Position numbers and translations under genes: made by a program
Notes under the pieces: model-generated
What the model was told of the DNA's origin: nothing
The model's input: only the letters and a program-made list of their open reading frames with translations
Database searches by the model: none
Shown: positions 45,820 to 53,082 of the stretch, in pieces
Layout: every line of letters starts with the position of its first letter
Numbering within the stretch: the first letter of the stretch is position 1
Assembly (NCBI GenBank): GCA_900551445.1
Contig: URWA01000013.1
Coordinates: forward strand, 1 to 64,000
Reading direction: 5' to 3'
Source: an uncultured Bacteroides sp.
Lineage (GTDB): Bacteria > Bacteroidota > Bacteroidia > Bacteroidales > Bacteroidaceae
DNA: 64,000 nucleotides

Positions 45820-45849
45820 CAAATGTAGAAAAAGTGATACGTTTTCAAA
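45820..45849 (-). promoter_or_regulatory. Promoter of the MacAB-TolC-like operon
   Basis: On the minus strand TTTG (45849-45846), 18 bp, then TACATTTG (45827-45820). The spacer is 1 bp shorter than usual. It is back to back with the promoter of the ROK kinase gene. Confidence 0.6.
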
Positions 45850-45865
45850 AATAGTAGGGGAAAAA

Positions 45866-45897
45866 TTTGTTCTGTTTTTACTGATTATTTACTTTTG
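45866..45897 (+). promoter_or_regulatory. Consensus promoter of the ROK kinase gene
   Basis: TTTG (45866-45869), 20 bp, then TACTTTTG (45890-45897), an exact -33/-7 match. The ATG lies 34 bp downstream. Confidence 0.75.
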
Positions 45898-45931
45898 TCC
45901 GTAGATAATTAACCCTAAATAGAGAAATGTC

Positions 45932-46906
45932 ATGGCAATAAACATGGAAAAACCTTATGTCGTAGGTATGGATATTGGCGGAACAAACACCGTTTTTGGT
46001 GTAGTTGACTCACGTGGTAACGTGCTGGCTTCTGATTCTGTCAAAACTCAGCAATATGAAAATGTCGAAGATTATGTCGATGCAGTATGTAAAAAACTCC
46101 TTCCGTTGTTGTCTCAGTTTGGTGGAGCTGAAAAGGTAAAAGGTATGGGAGTGGGTGCGCCTAATGGTAACTATTACAGTGGAACCATTGAGTTTGCTCC
46201 AAATCTGCCGTGGAAAGGTGTTATTCCGTTGGCATCTATGTTTGAAGAACAGCTGGGTATTCCTACTGCGTTGACAAACGATGCCAATGCAGCTGCCATC
46301 GGGGAAATGACGTATGGTGCGGCCCGCGGTATGAAAGATTTTATCATGATTACGTTGGGTACCGGCGTAGGAAGCGGTATCGTAGTAAACGGACAGCTGG
46401 TTTACGGCCATGATGGCTTTGCCGGTGAACTGGGACACGTGATTGTAGACCGTAACGGTCGTCCATGTGGTTGCGGACGTAAAGGTTGTCTGGAAACTTA
46501 CTGTTCAGCTACTGGTGTGGCTCGTACAGCTCGTGAGTTTTTGGTACAGCGTACTGAACCGAGCTTGTTGCGTAACGTACCTGCAGATGAAATCCAGTCA
46601 AAGGATGTGTATGATGCTGCAGTGAAAGGCGATAAGCTGGCGCAGGATATCTTTGAATATACAGGACGTATCTTGGGAGAAGCATTGGCTAACTTCATCG
46701 CTTTCTCCAGTCCGGAAGCCATTATCCTGTTCGGTGGCTTGGCTAAGTCGGGCGATTACATCATGAAACCGATTCAGAAGGCGATTGATGAAAATGTATT
46801 GAAGATTTATGCGGGAAAGACTAAATTGTTGCTTTCTCAACTGAAAGATGCAGATGCGGCTGTATTAGGAGCCAGTGCATTGGGATGGGAAGTAAAGGAA
46901 AATTAA
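45932..46906 (+). CDS. ROK-family sugar kinase (glucokinase-like)
   Basis: A 324-residue cytoplasmic kinase of the ROK family. The ATP-binding motif is GMDIGGTNTVFGVV (residues 13-26); LTNDANAAAIGE carries the catalytic aspartate. The ROK zinc site is GHVIVDRNGRPCGCGRKGCLETYCS (His plus three Cys, C-x-C-x4-C). It most resembles ROK glucokinases of Bacteroides, which phosphorylate glucose and sometimes other hexoses. It is a single-gene unit with a strong promoter and a bidirectional terminator. Confidence 0.93.
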   Translation: MAINMEKPYVVGMDIGGTNTVFGVVDSRGNVLASDSVKTQQYENVEDYVDAVCKKLLPLLSQFGGAEKVKGMGVGAPNGNYYSGTIEFAPNLPWKGVIPLASMFEEQLGIPTALTNDANAAAIGEMTYGAARGMKDFIMITLGTGVGSGIVVNGQLVYGHDGFAGELGHVIVDRNGRPCGCGRKGCLETYCSATGVARTAREFLVQRTEPSLLRNVPADEIQSKDVYDAAVKGDKLAQDIFEYTGRILGEALANFIAFSSPEAIILFGGLAKSGDYIMKPIQKAIDENVLKIYAGKTKLLLSQLKDADAAVLGASALGWEVKEN

Positions 46907-46926
46907 TTTTATCGTGTCTATAATAG

Positions 46927-46967
46927 AAAAGGGCCTTGGCAAATATGTTTTTGCCAAGGCCTTTTTG
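46927..46967. terminator. Bidirectional terminator after the ROK kinase
   Basis: AAAGGGCCTTGGCAAA pairs with TTTGCCAAGGCCTTTTT around TATGTT, with A and T tracts on either side. It serves both the kinase gene and the convergent DUF4861-like gene. Confidence 0.88.
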
Positions 46968-46968
46968 T

Positions 46969-48192
46969 TTATTCTTCAATGGATATTTTGCAGGGCTGTT
47001 CGAGCGATTTTTTCCATTCTTGTGCGTATGAAAACCAGGAGTTTGAATCGGGGTATCCAAAGGTTTCCTTGCATGAGGTGAACATCGTGTAATAACGGAA
47101 ACTCTTTTCTTGGGGAGCACTGACGGTGTAAAGAAAGTTTTCTTTGTCTTTTGTCTCTTCCCGGATGTATTTTTTAGGGATATAAGTCGCCAGACCAACT
47201 GTTTCTTTCTTGTATTTGATTGTATCATTTACAGGCCAGTCTGTTCCCCAGCTGGCCACTAAGCCTTCATGGTCGGAAAACATGGTGGCATTGTATCCAA
47301 TATTTTGAACTCCGGTAGAAAATGTTTCATTGTCAAGTGGCTGGTCGAATAACACGTCCACTTGAGCATCTCGGTGACCGGCATAGAGGGTGTATCGGTT
47401 GATCATGTTCAGTTCTTTTCCCTGATATTCCCAGCCTTTTACTTCTGCATCTGCAATCGTACGTACAGGGCCGCTGGCAATGAGTCGTTGCCCACGGAAA
47501 GCAACTGGCTGTATGTCGGTAGCGTTCGTACCGTTCCATCCTTTGAATGTGCCGGCTCCACAACTGCTTCTGACCAGAATCACATCGTCTCCAAATCCTC
47601 GTTTTAATTGTTCATCTGTAGGATAGAACATGCTCTCTTCAATCTCCAGGCCTTTGTGGAACTTGCCGTACAAGTCGGTAGTCTGTTTCTCGTTGAAATA
47701 GATACGATAGGCTACCAGCTCGCTTTCGAAAGCGATGCCATGGTGTTGTAATATTGTATAGGTGTCACTGTTTCCTGGAGCATATACCATGGTTCCGTGT
47801 GCATATTGGTTGGGATAGGCTGTACGGAATAACATTTCGGCAAAGACACGGGCAGGATATGTCTTGTCGCTTTTGTTGGACGAAAGGGTAATGTATATGG
47901 TTTTTGCAGATTGAGCAGGCATATCCACTACAAAAGCGAGTTCATCTGCTCTTAAATCGAAATCCAAGTCATCGAGTTGGGAAGGAAGCTCATGGCTACC
48001 ATCTTTTACAGTGGCCGATTTAACCACAAATCCTGTATTTAGTGTGTGAAGATCGATGACCACCGGTTCATCTGTCTTGGAAGACTTCCAGGGATTTTCG
48101 ATAGAAACCTTGATGGTTTTTTCAATTGTCTGTGCTGAAACTATGGCTCCGTTGCATAACAGCGCCAAGCAAAGGATTGGTAATTTTTTCAT
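46969..48192 (-). CDS. DUF4861-family secreted protein
   Basis: A 407-residue protein with a signal peptide (cleavage near VSAQ, residue 21) and an all-beta appearance. The order of features (an IENPWKSSKTDEPVVIDL strand near the N-terminus; AYPNQYAHGTMVYAPGNSDTYTILQHHGIAFESELVAYRIYF in the middle; GTDWPVNDT) matches DUF4861. Members are often found in polysaccharide-utilisation loci beside lyases or unsaturated-uronyl hydrolases, but no activity is certain. Here it stands alone, with a long structured leader. Role in carbohydrate breakdown is inference. Confidence 0.8.
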   Translation of the reverse strand: MKKLPILCLALLCNGAIVSAQTIEKTIKVSIENPWKSSKTDEPVVIDLHTLNTGFVVKSATVKDGSHELPSQLDDLDFDLRADELAFVVDMPAQSAKTIYITLSSNKSDKTYPARVFAEMLFRTAYPNQYAHGTMVYAPGNSDTYTILQHHGIAFESELVAYRIYFNEKQTTDLYGKFHKGLEIEESMFYPTDEQLKRGFGDDVILVRSSCGAGTFKGWNGTNATDIQPVAFRGQRLIASGPVRTIADAEVKGWEYQGKELNMINRYTLYAGHRDAQVDVLFDQPLDNETFSTGVQNIGYNATMFSDHEGLVASWGTDWPVNDTIKYKKETVGLATYIPKKYIREETKDKENFLYTVSAPQEKSFRYYTMFTSCKETFGYPDSNSWFSYAQEWKKSLEQPCKISIEE

Positions 48193-48521
48193 GTTGACGG
48201 TGTGTTTATTATTTAAGATTATTCTTGTTTTTATGTGGCTTTTCCATTTTTATTTAAGCTATTATCCTCCTGAACATGCTGTCTTCACAGAGTGCATGCA
48301 GGAGGATAATAAATCTAATTCTAACCTAAATAATATTATGAAAAACCTTCTTTTATTCAAATGCAAAAATAAACATTCCACGGAATATTGGCTTGCAATT
48401 TTTGATTTTATCAGTGAAAAAACTGAGCATATTTGTGCCTGATTCGATAATTTGGAGGGGTTAATGTAAATAATGTAAATAAAGTTTGTATCTTTGCCCC
48501 AAATTTATAATTGAAAACAAT
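48193..48521. other. Divergent intergenic region with long hairpin (329 bp)
   Basis: No credible gene. ATTATCCTCCTG (48261-48272) is the exact inverse of CAGGAGGATAAT (48299-48310), and CATGC (48275-48279) can extend the pairing with GCATG (48294-48298), giving a stem of about 17 bp. A minus-strand -7 box TATTTTTG (48371-48364) would start the transcript of the DUF4861-like gene upstream of this hairpin, putting it in a leader of about 165 nt. On the plus strand TATCTTTG (48489-48496) is the probable fabI promoter. Confidence 0.7.
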
Positions 48522-49379
48522 ATGAGTTATAATTTGCTGAAAGGAAAAAGAGGTATTATTTTTGGTGCATTGAATGAACAGTCTATCGCATGGAAAGTGG
48601 CAGAAAAGGCTGTAGAAGAAGGTGCTGTCATTACATTATCTAATACCCCTGTAGCAGTACGTATGGGACAGGTCTCTGCGTTGGCGGAAAAATTGAACTG
48701 TGAAGTGATTCCTGCTGATGCCACCTGTGTAGAAGATTTGGAGAATGTGTTCAAGCGTTCAATGGAAGTGTTGGGTGGTAAGATTGACTTCGTACTTCAT
48801 TCTATTGGTATGTCTCCAAATGTTCGTAAGAAACGTACATACGATGATTTGGACTATGACATGCTGGCAAAAACATTGGATATTTCTGCCGTTTCATTCC
48901 ATAAAATGATCCAGTCTGCCAAGAAATTGGATGCTATTAACGAATATGGTTCTATTTTGGCCTTGAGTTATGTAGCTGCACAGCGTACATTCTATGGCTA
49001 CAATGATATGGCAGATGCCAAGGCTTTACTTGAATCTATTGCCCGTAGTTTCGGCTATATTTATGGTCGTGAGCACCATGTCCGTATCAATACGATTTCT
49101 CAGTCACCGACCATGACTACTGCCGGTTCAGGTGTGAAAGGAATGGACAAGCTGTTCGACTTTGCCAACCGGATGTCTCCTCTGGGCAACGCTTCGGCTG
49201 ATGAATGTGCGGATTACTGTATCGTGATGTTCTCTGATCTGACTCGTAAGGTAACCATGCAGAACCTGTTCCACGATGGTGGTTTCTCCAGTGTCGGAAT
49301 GAGTTTGAGAGCTATGGCTACTTATGAAAAGGGATTGGATGAATATAAGGATGCCAATGGTCATATCATTTACGGATAA
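48522..49379 (+). CDS. fabI: Enoyl-[acyl-carrier-protein] reductase (NADH)
   Basis: Final reduction of the fatty-acid elongation cycle. The start MSYNLLKGKRGIIFGALNEQSIAWK gives 285 residues, somewhat longer than E. coli FabI (262). It is an atypical short-chain dehydrogenase with VLHSIGMSPN and the Tyr-x6-Lys pair in GYNDMADAKALL. The start at 48522 was chosen because the upstream codons overlap the promoter. It heads an operon with gldB (6 bp) and a methyltransferase. Confidence 0.96.
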   Translation: MSYNLLKGKRGIIFGALNEQSIAWKVAEKAVEEGAVITLSNTPVAVRMGQVSALAEKLNCEVIPADATCVEDLENVFKRSMEVLGGKIDFVLHSIGMSPNVRKKRTYDDLDYDMLAKTLDISAVSFHKMIQSAKKLDAINEYGSILALSYVAAQRTFYGYNDMADAKALLESIARSFGYIYGREHHVRINTISQSPTMTTAGSGVKGMDKLFDFANRMSPLGNASADECADYCIVMFSDLTRKVTMQNLFHDGGFSSVGMSLRAMATYEKGLDEYKDANGHIIYG

Positions 49380-49385
49380 TCGTTA

Positions 49386-50378
49386 ATGTATCGGTTTATT
49401 TTTATATTATTGAGCGTAATCGTCTTTTCTGCTTGTCATTCCGATGAGCGGAAAGACGATTTTTCGTTTACAGGAATAAAAATAGCCCGATATGACCGGC
49501 TTCAGTATGAGGCTACTGTGCAGAACAGCTTTTTTTCCTTGCAGCGGATGAATACGGAATTTGCCCAGGAAACCCGTCTGCTGGTGGAAGATGTGTTGGA
49601 TTTGGGGGCTGTGAATATGCCTGATATTAATGAGCGTCTCTGTGCGTATTTCTCCGATACCATTTTGGTGCATTTAATGGAAGATGTGGAGGCGAACTTT
49701 AAGAACATGGACCGGTTTGAAAAGAAACTGGCTCTAGGATTCAGGCAGTTGAAACGGGAAATCCCGGAGTTGCCTGTACCGAGGATTTATACACAGATTT
49801 CTGCATTGAACCAGTCGGTAGTGGTCGGCGACAGTGTATTGGGAATCAGCCTTGATAAATATATGGGAGCAGAGTATCCGCTTTATAAAAGATATTATTA
49901 TGCCAATCAGCGTCGCTCGATGTCGCCGGAATATATTGTGCCCGATTGCTTTACCTTTTATTTGTTGGGACAATATCCTTTCCCATGGATGGAAGGGCAT
50001 CGTTCGTTGATGGACATATTGTTATATCGAGGGAAGATTGCATGGATTGTGGAGACCATTTTGGACGGAGACGGAGATGGTAGGATTGCCTTAGGATATT
50101 CTTCAGAGGAGGTGGATTGGTGTGAAGAACATGAAGACGAACTTTGGAAGGAAATTGAGCGGAATCACTATGCTGCTGCCACCGATCCTATGGTAATTCG
50201 GTCTTATATTTCTTCTGATGCCCGTCTGTTGTTCAAGGGAGAGAAAACTCCTCCGTTCTTGGGAATATGGCTGGGTATGCAGATGGTCGAGAAATATATG
50301 AAGCGTCATCCGGAAATTGGTATAAAAAATTTGCTGGAATCTACGGATTGTTCCAGTATCATGAAAGAATTCAACTAA
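49386..50378 (+). CDS. gldB: GldB-type lipoprotein
   Basis: A 330-residue lipoprotein with the lipobox VFSAC (C17) followed by HSDERKDD. The body matches the gliding-motility lipoprotein GldB family (FSFTGIKIARYDRLQ near the N-terminus, the MGAEYPLYKRYYYANQRRSM region, and a helical C-terminal half ending KNLLESTDCSSIMKEFN). Gut Bacteroidales do not glide, so a broader envelope role is likely. The gene is fixed between fabI and a SAM methyltransferase with short gaps. Confidence 0.85.
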   Translation: MYRFIFILLSVIVFSACHSDERKDDFSFTGIKIARYDRLQYEATVQNSFFSLQRMNTEFAQETRLLVEDVLDLGAVNMPDINERLCAYFSDTILVHLMEDVEANFKNMDRFEKKLALGFRQLKREIPELPVPRIYTQISALNQSVVVGDSVLGISLDKYMGAEYPLYKRYYYANQRRSMSPEYIVPDCFTFYLLGQYPFPWMEGHRSLMDILLYRGKIAWIVETILDGDGDGRIALGYSSEEVDWCEEHEDELWKEIERNHYAAATDPMVIRSYISSDARLLFKGEKTPPFLGIWLGMQMVEKYMKRHPEIGIKNLLESTDCSSIMKEFN

Positions 50379-50397
50379 TTGATTTGAGAAATTCCTT

Positions 50398-51102
50398 ATG
50401 GAAGTTGCATTGTATTTGTTGCCGGTCACTTTGGGGGATACGGCTATAGAAAAAGTGCTGCCCTCTTATAACCGGGAGATTATAGCAGGAATCAAGCATT
50501 TTATTGTAGAGGATGTCCGCTCGGCGCGTCGTTTCCTGAAAAAGGTAGACGCAGCCATCCACATTGATGAACTTACTTTTTATCCGTTGAACAAGCATAC
50601 TTCTCCGGAGGATATTGCCGGTTATCTGTCTCCGTTGGTTCAGGGACAGTCAATGGGAGTGATATCTGAAGCCGGATGTCCGGCAGTGGCCGACCCGGGA
50701 GCGGATGTGGTAGCCATCGCTCAACGCCGGAATCTGAAGGTGGTGCCTTTGGTGGGCCCTTCTTCCATCATTCTCTCTGTTATGGGATCAGGATTCAACG
50801 GGCAGAGTTTTGCGTTTCATGGTTATTTGCCCATTGAGCCGGCCGACCGTACCCGCCGGTTGAAGGAATTGGAGGCTCGTGTGTATTCTGAGAATCAGAC
50901 GCAGCTGTTTATTGAAACCCCTTACCGCAACCATAAAATGTTGGAAGAGATTCTAAAGACTTGCCGTCCGCAGACCAAGTTATGTATTGCTGCCAATATC
51001 ACGTGTGAAGGAGAATTTATCAGAACTAAAACGGTGAAGGAATGGAAGGGACATTTGCCCGATTTGAATAAGATTCCTTGCATCTTCTTGATTTACAAAT
51101 GA
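50398..51102 (+). CDS. SAM-dependent methyltransferase, RsmI-like tetrapyrrole methylase fold
   Basis: A 234-residue protein with the class III (tetrapyrrole methylase) fold: LYLLPVTLGDTAIEKVLP at the N-terminus, MGVISEAGCPAVADPGADVV (SAM loop), VPLVGPSSIILSVMGSGFNGQSFAFHGYLP and TQLFIETPYRNHKMLE. The motifs match RsmI, the 16S rRNA C1402 ribose methyltransferase, but the protein is about 50 residues shorter than E. coli RsmI and lacks its C-terminal domain. It may be a short paralogue with another target. Confidence 0.88.
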   Translation: MEVALYLLPVTLGDTAIEKVLPSYNREIIAGIKHFIVEDVRSARRFLKKVDAAIHIDELTFYPLNKHTSPEDIAGYLSPLVQGQSMGVISEAGCPAVADPGADVVAIAQRRNLKVVPLVGPSSIILSVMGSGFNGQSFAFHGYLPIEPADRTRRLKELEARVYSENQTQLFIETPYRNHKMLEEILKTCRPQTKLCIAANITCEGEFIRTKTVKEWKGHLPDLNKIPCIFLIYK

Positions 51103-51110
51103 GTCCTTTT

Positions 51111-52100
51111 TTATTTGAACTCTTTCCATACCTGTGCTACTAATTGCAGGCGCTCACATTCAATCATCAGTTCGTGACTGAATTTTTCCGGATTCTTTTT
51201 GATGTCTTCGCATGCAAAGAACTCTCCTCCGGGTAGTGCCAGCTCATTTTCTTGGCTTACAGGCAGTATGTATAATTGTACAAATGCAGGAAGAAGGCCT
51301 TGTAACCGATAGCTGAGAATCAGTCGGGGATGAATTTTTGTGAGGGCAATAGAAGCTTTGTTGGCCGATGCCTGATGTCTTTGCACGATATGCTTTGCAT
51401 GTTGCTGACTTTTTCGTAAAGGTCCTTCAAACAAGGATTTGATGGGGGCATCCCAAGTCGTCGTATTTTTCGCATGTGGAGTGAGATAGATTTTCCCGTT
51501 GCAGATGGGAATGATGCGAATAATATGTTGTTCTTGTGGAGATTGCTTGGCCGCAATCTGTATGCCTACAATATTGATGACTAGGCAAAGCAGATAAATG
51601 AGGGTTGGAATCAAGTAAATGGCCCCAAAATTATTTTCCGGCGAAAAAGGAGTCAGTTGGTTGCGCAGTGCAAACAAAATAATCAGATGGATACTGGAGA
51701 GTATGACGATTAGTTTGGCTTCCAGCAAGTAGGAAGACGTAAAATTAAGATGGAACTTTTTCAGAAAATTCCGGTATAATTCTGGGGCGGTGATATGGAC
51801 AAAGGCGCATACCAGCAGCATAAATTCGAGCGTCGGAGTCAGGCTGTTGTGAGGGATGTATTCATATCCGGTAAACAGTCTCAGAAGGAAACAGATGCCG
51901 ATGCCGATGGTTCCCTGCAGAAGGAAAAAATTGAGTCCTTTCAGACGCAATACATCATATAATACCCCTGCGATACTGATACCAAGCCCGATTCCCAGCA
52001 TGGTTGTGGTAGGGAAAATATGAAGGCCTATCAACGTGATGATGATAGGAAGCAGTCCGAATGATACGATTTTGTCCTTGTATTTAAGCAATAAGTTCAT
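51111..52100 (-). CDS. Membrane protein with C-terminal degenerate Nudix-like domain
   Basis: A protein of 329 residues (ATG at 52100; an ATG 11 codons upstream is possible) of unknown function. The N-terminal 190 residues form five or six hydrophobic helices. The C-terminal 130 residues (RIIPICNGKIYLTPH, WDAPIKSLFEG, then FVQLYILPVS and GGEFFACEDIKKNPEKFSHEL) follow the strand and helix order of a Nudix hydrolase. The REx2EE metal-binding motif of the Nudix box is missing. A membrane-tethered, catalytically dead Nudix sensor is one reading. It lies 51 bp after lipA on the same strand. Confidence 0.7.
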   Translation of the reverse strand: MNLLLKYKDKIVSFGLLPIIITLIGLHIFPTTTMLGIGLGISIAGVLYDVLRLKGLNFFLLQGTIGIGICFLLRLFTGYEYIPHNSLTPTLEFMLLVCAFVHITAPELYRNFLKKFHLNFTSSYLLEAKLIVILSSIHLIILFALRNQLTPFSPENNFGAIYLIPTLIYLLCLVINIVGIQIAAKQSPQEQHIIRIIPICNGKIYLTPHAKNTTTWDAPIKSLFEGPLRKSQQHAKHIVQRHQASANKASIALTKIHPRLILSYRLQGLLPAFVQLYILPVSQENELALPGGEFFACEDIKKNPEKFSHELMIECERLQLVAQVWKEFK

Positions 52101-52151
52101 AACTGAAAAGCACCTGTTGTAAATTTTGAACAATTAAAAAAAGAAAATTGT

Positions 52152-53003
52152 TCATTCTTTCCGCAGATGTTTTTCAGCATGATAGGAGGACCGCACCAAT
52201 GGTCCGCTTTCTACGATTTCAAATCCCTTTGCTTCACCTGTTTCCTTGTACTTCTTGAATTGATCCGGGTGAATGTATTCGGCCACGGGATAATGTCTGG
52301 CCGAAGGTTGCAGGTATTGTCCGATGGTCAGGATACGGCAGCCGTTTCGCAGTAAATCATCCATCGTTTCTTCTACTTCTGCAGGGGTTTCTCCCAAACC
52401 GACCATGATACCTGATTTCGCTTTGAGTCCGTTTTCGGAAATCTGGTGAATCACCTTCAGGCTGGTGTCGTAGTTGGCTACACTGCGGACCAGTGGACTG
52501 ATACGTCTCACTGTTTCCAGGTTGTGCGACAATATATCCGGGCGTGTATCGATGACCTGCTGCAATAAGTCGGCATGTCCTTGGAAGTCGGGAATCAGGG
52601 CCTCGATAGTGGTGGTGGGGCATAGCTCCCGAATCGCTTTGAGAGTGGCAGCCCAATGTGCGGCGCCTAAATCTTTCAGGTCATCCCGGTCTACGGAAGT
52701 GATGACTGCATGGTTGAGCTTCATGAGCTGGATGGACTGCGCCACCCGTTTCGGTTCGTCCGGATCCAGTGGAAGAGGCTTTCCGGTGAGGGTATTGCAG
52801 AATTTGCAGGCGCGGGTGCAGATGGCTCCTCCAATCATGAAGGTCGCAGTACCTTTACCCCAACATTCTCCTAGGTTCGGACAGCGTCCGCTGCTGCAAA
52901 TCGTATGGAGTTTATGGGTATCAACGATGCGTTTGGTTTCAGTGTAACGGGCATTGGTGCCTATCTGTATTTTCAGCCATTCGGGCTTTTTAATGTGTGT
53001 CAT
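52152..53003 (-). CDS. lipA: Lipoyl synthase
   Basis: Radical-SAM enzyme that inserts two sulfurs into octanoyl groups of lipoyl-dependent enzymes. The 283-residue protein has the auxiliary cluster cysteines C36, C41 and C47 (CSSGRCPNLGEC) and the radical-SAM C62-x3-C66-x2-C69 (CTRACKFC). The C-terminal R-S-S-Y motif (LVRSSYHA) completes the auxiliary cluster. A terminator separates it from the upstream peptidase gene. Confidence 0.97.
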   Translation of the reverse strand: MTHIKKPEWLKIQIGTNARYTETKRIVDTHKLHTICSSGRCPNLGECWGKGTATFMIGGAICTRACKFCNTLTGKPLPLDPDEPKRVAQSIQLMKLNHAVITSVDRDDLKDLGAAHWAATLKAIRELCPTTTIEALIPDFQGHADLLQQVIDTRPDILSHNLETVRRISPLVRSVANYDTSLKVIHQISENGLKAKSGIMVGLGETPAEVEETMDDLLRNGCRILTIGQYLQPSARHYPVAEYIHPDQFKKYKETGEAKGFEIVESGPLVRSSYHAEKHLRKE

Positions 53004-53030
53004 AGTGGTTAAGATAGATTACAAAGAGAA

Positions 53031-53070
53031 ACGGATGACGCTGGAGGTTTTTTCATCCAGCGTCATCCGT
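53031..53070 (-). terminator. Terminator after the S9 peptidase gene
   Basis: GGATGACGCTGGA pairs with TCCAGCGTCATCC around a T-rich loop; on the minus strand the stem is followed by TTTCTCTTTG. Confidence 0.75.
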
Positions 53071-53082
53071 ATGATGAGTTCA

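Noticed and set aside
48056..48442. Plus-strand open frame of 128 codons across the DUF4861-like gene start and its leader
   Set aside because: It overlaps the signal-peptide region of a better supported gene on the other strand and crosses a promoter and hairpin; its product has low complexity.
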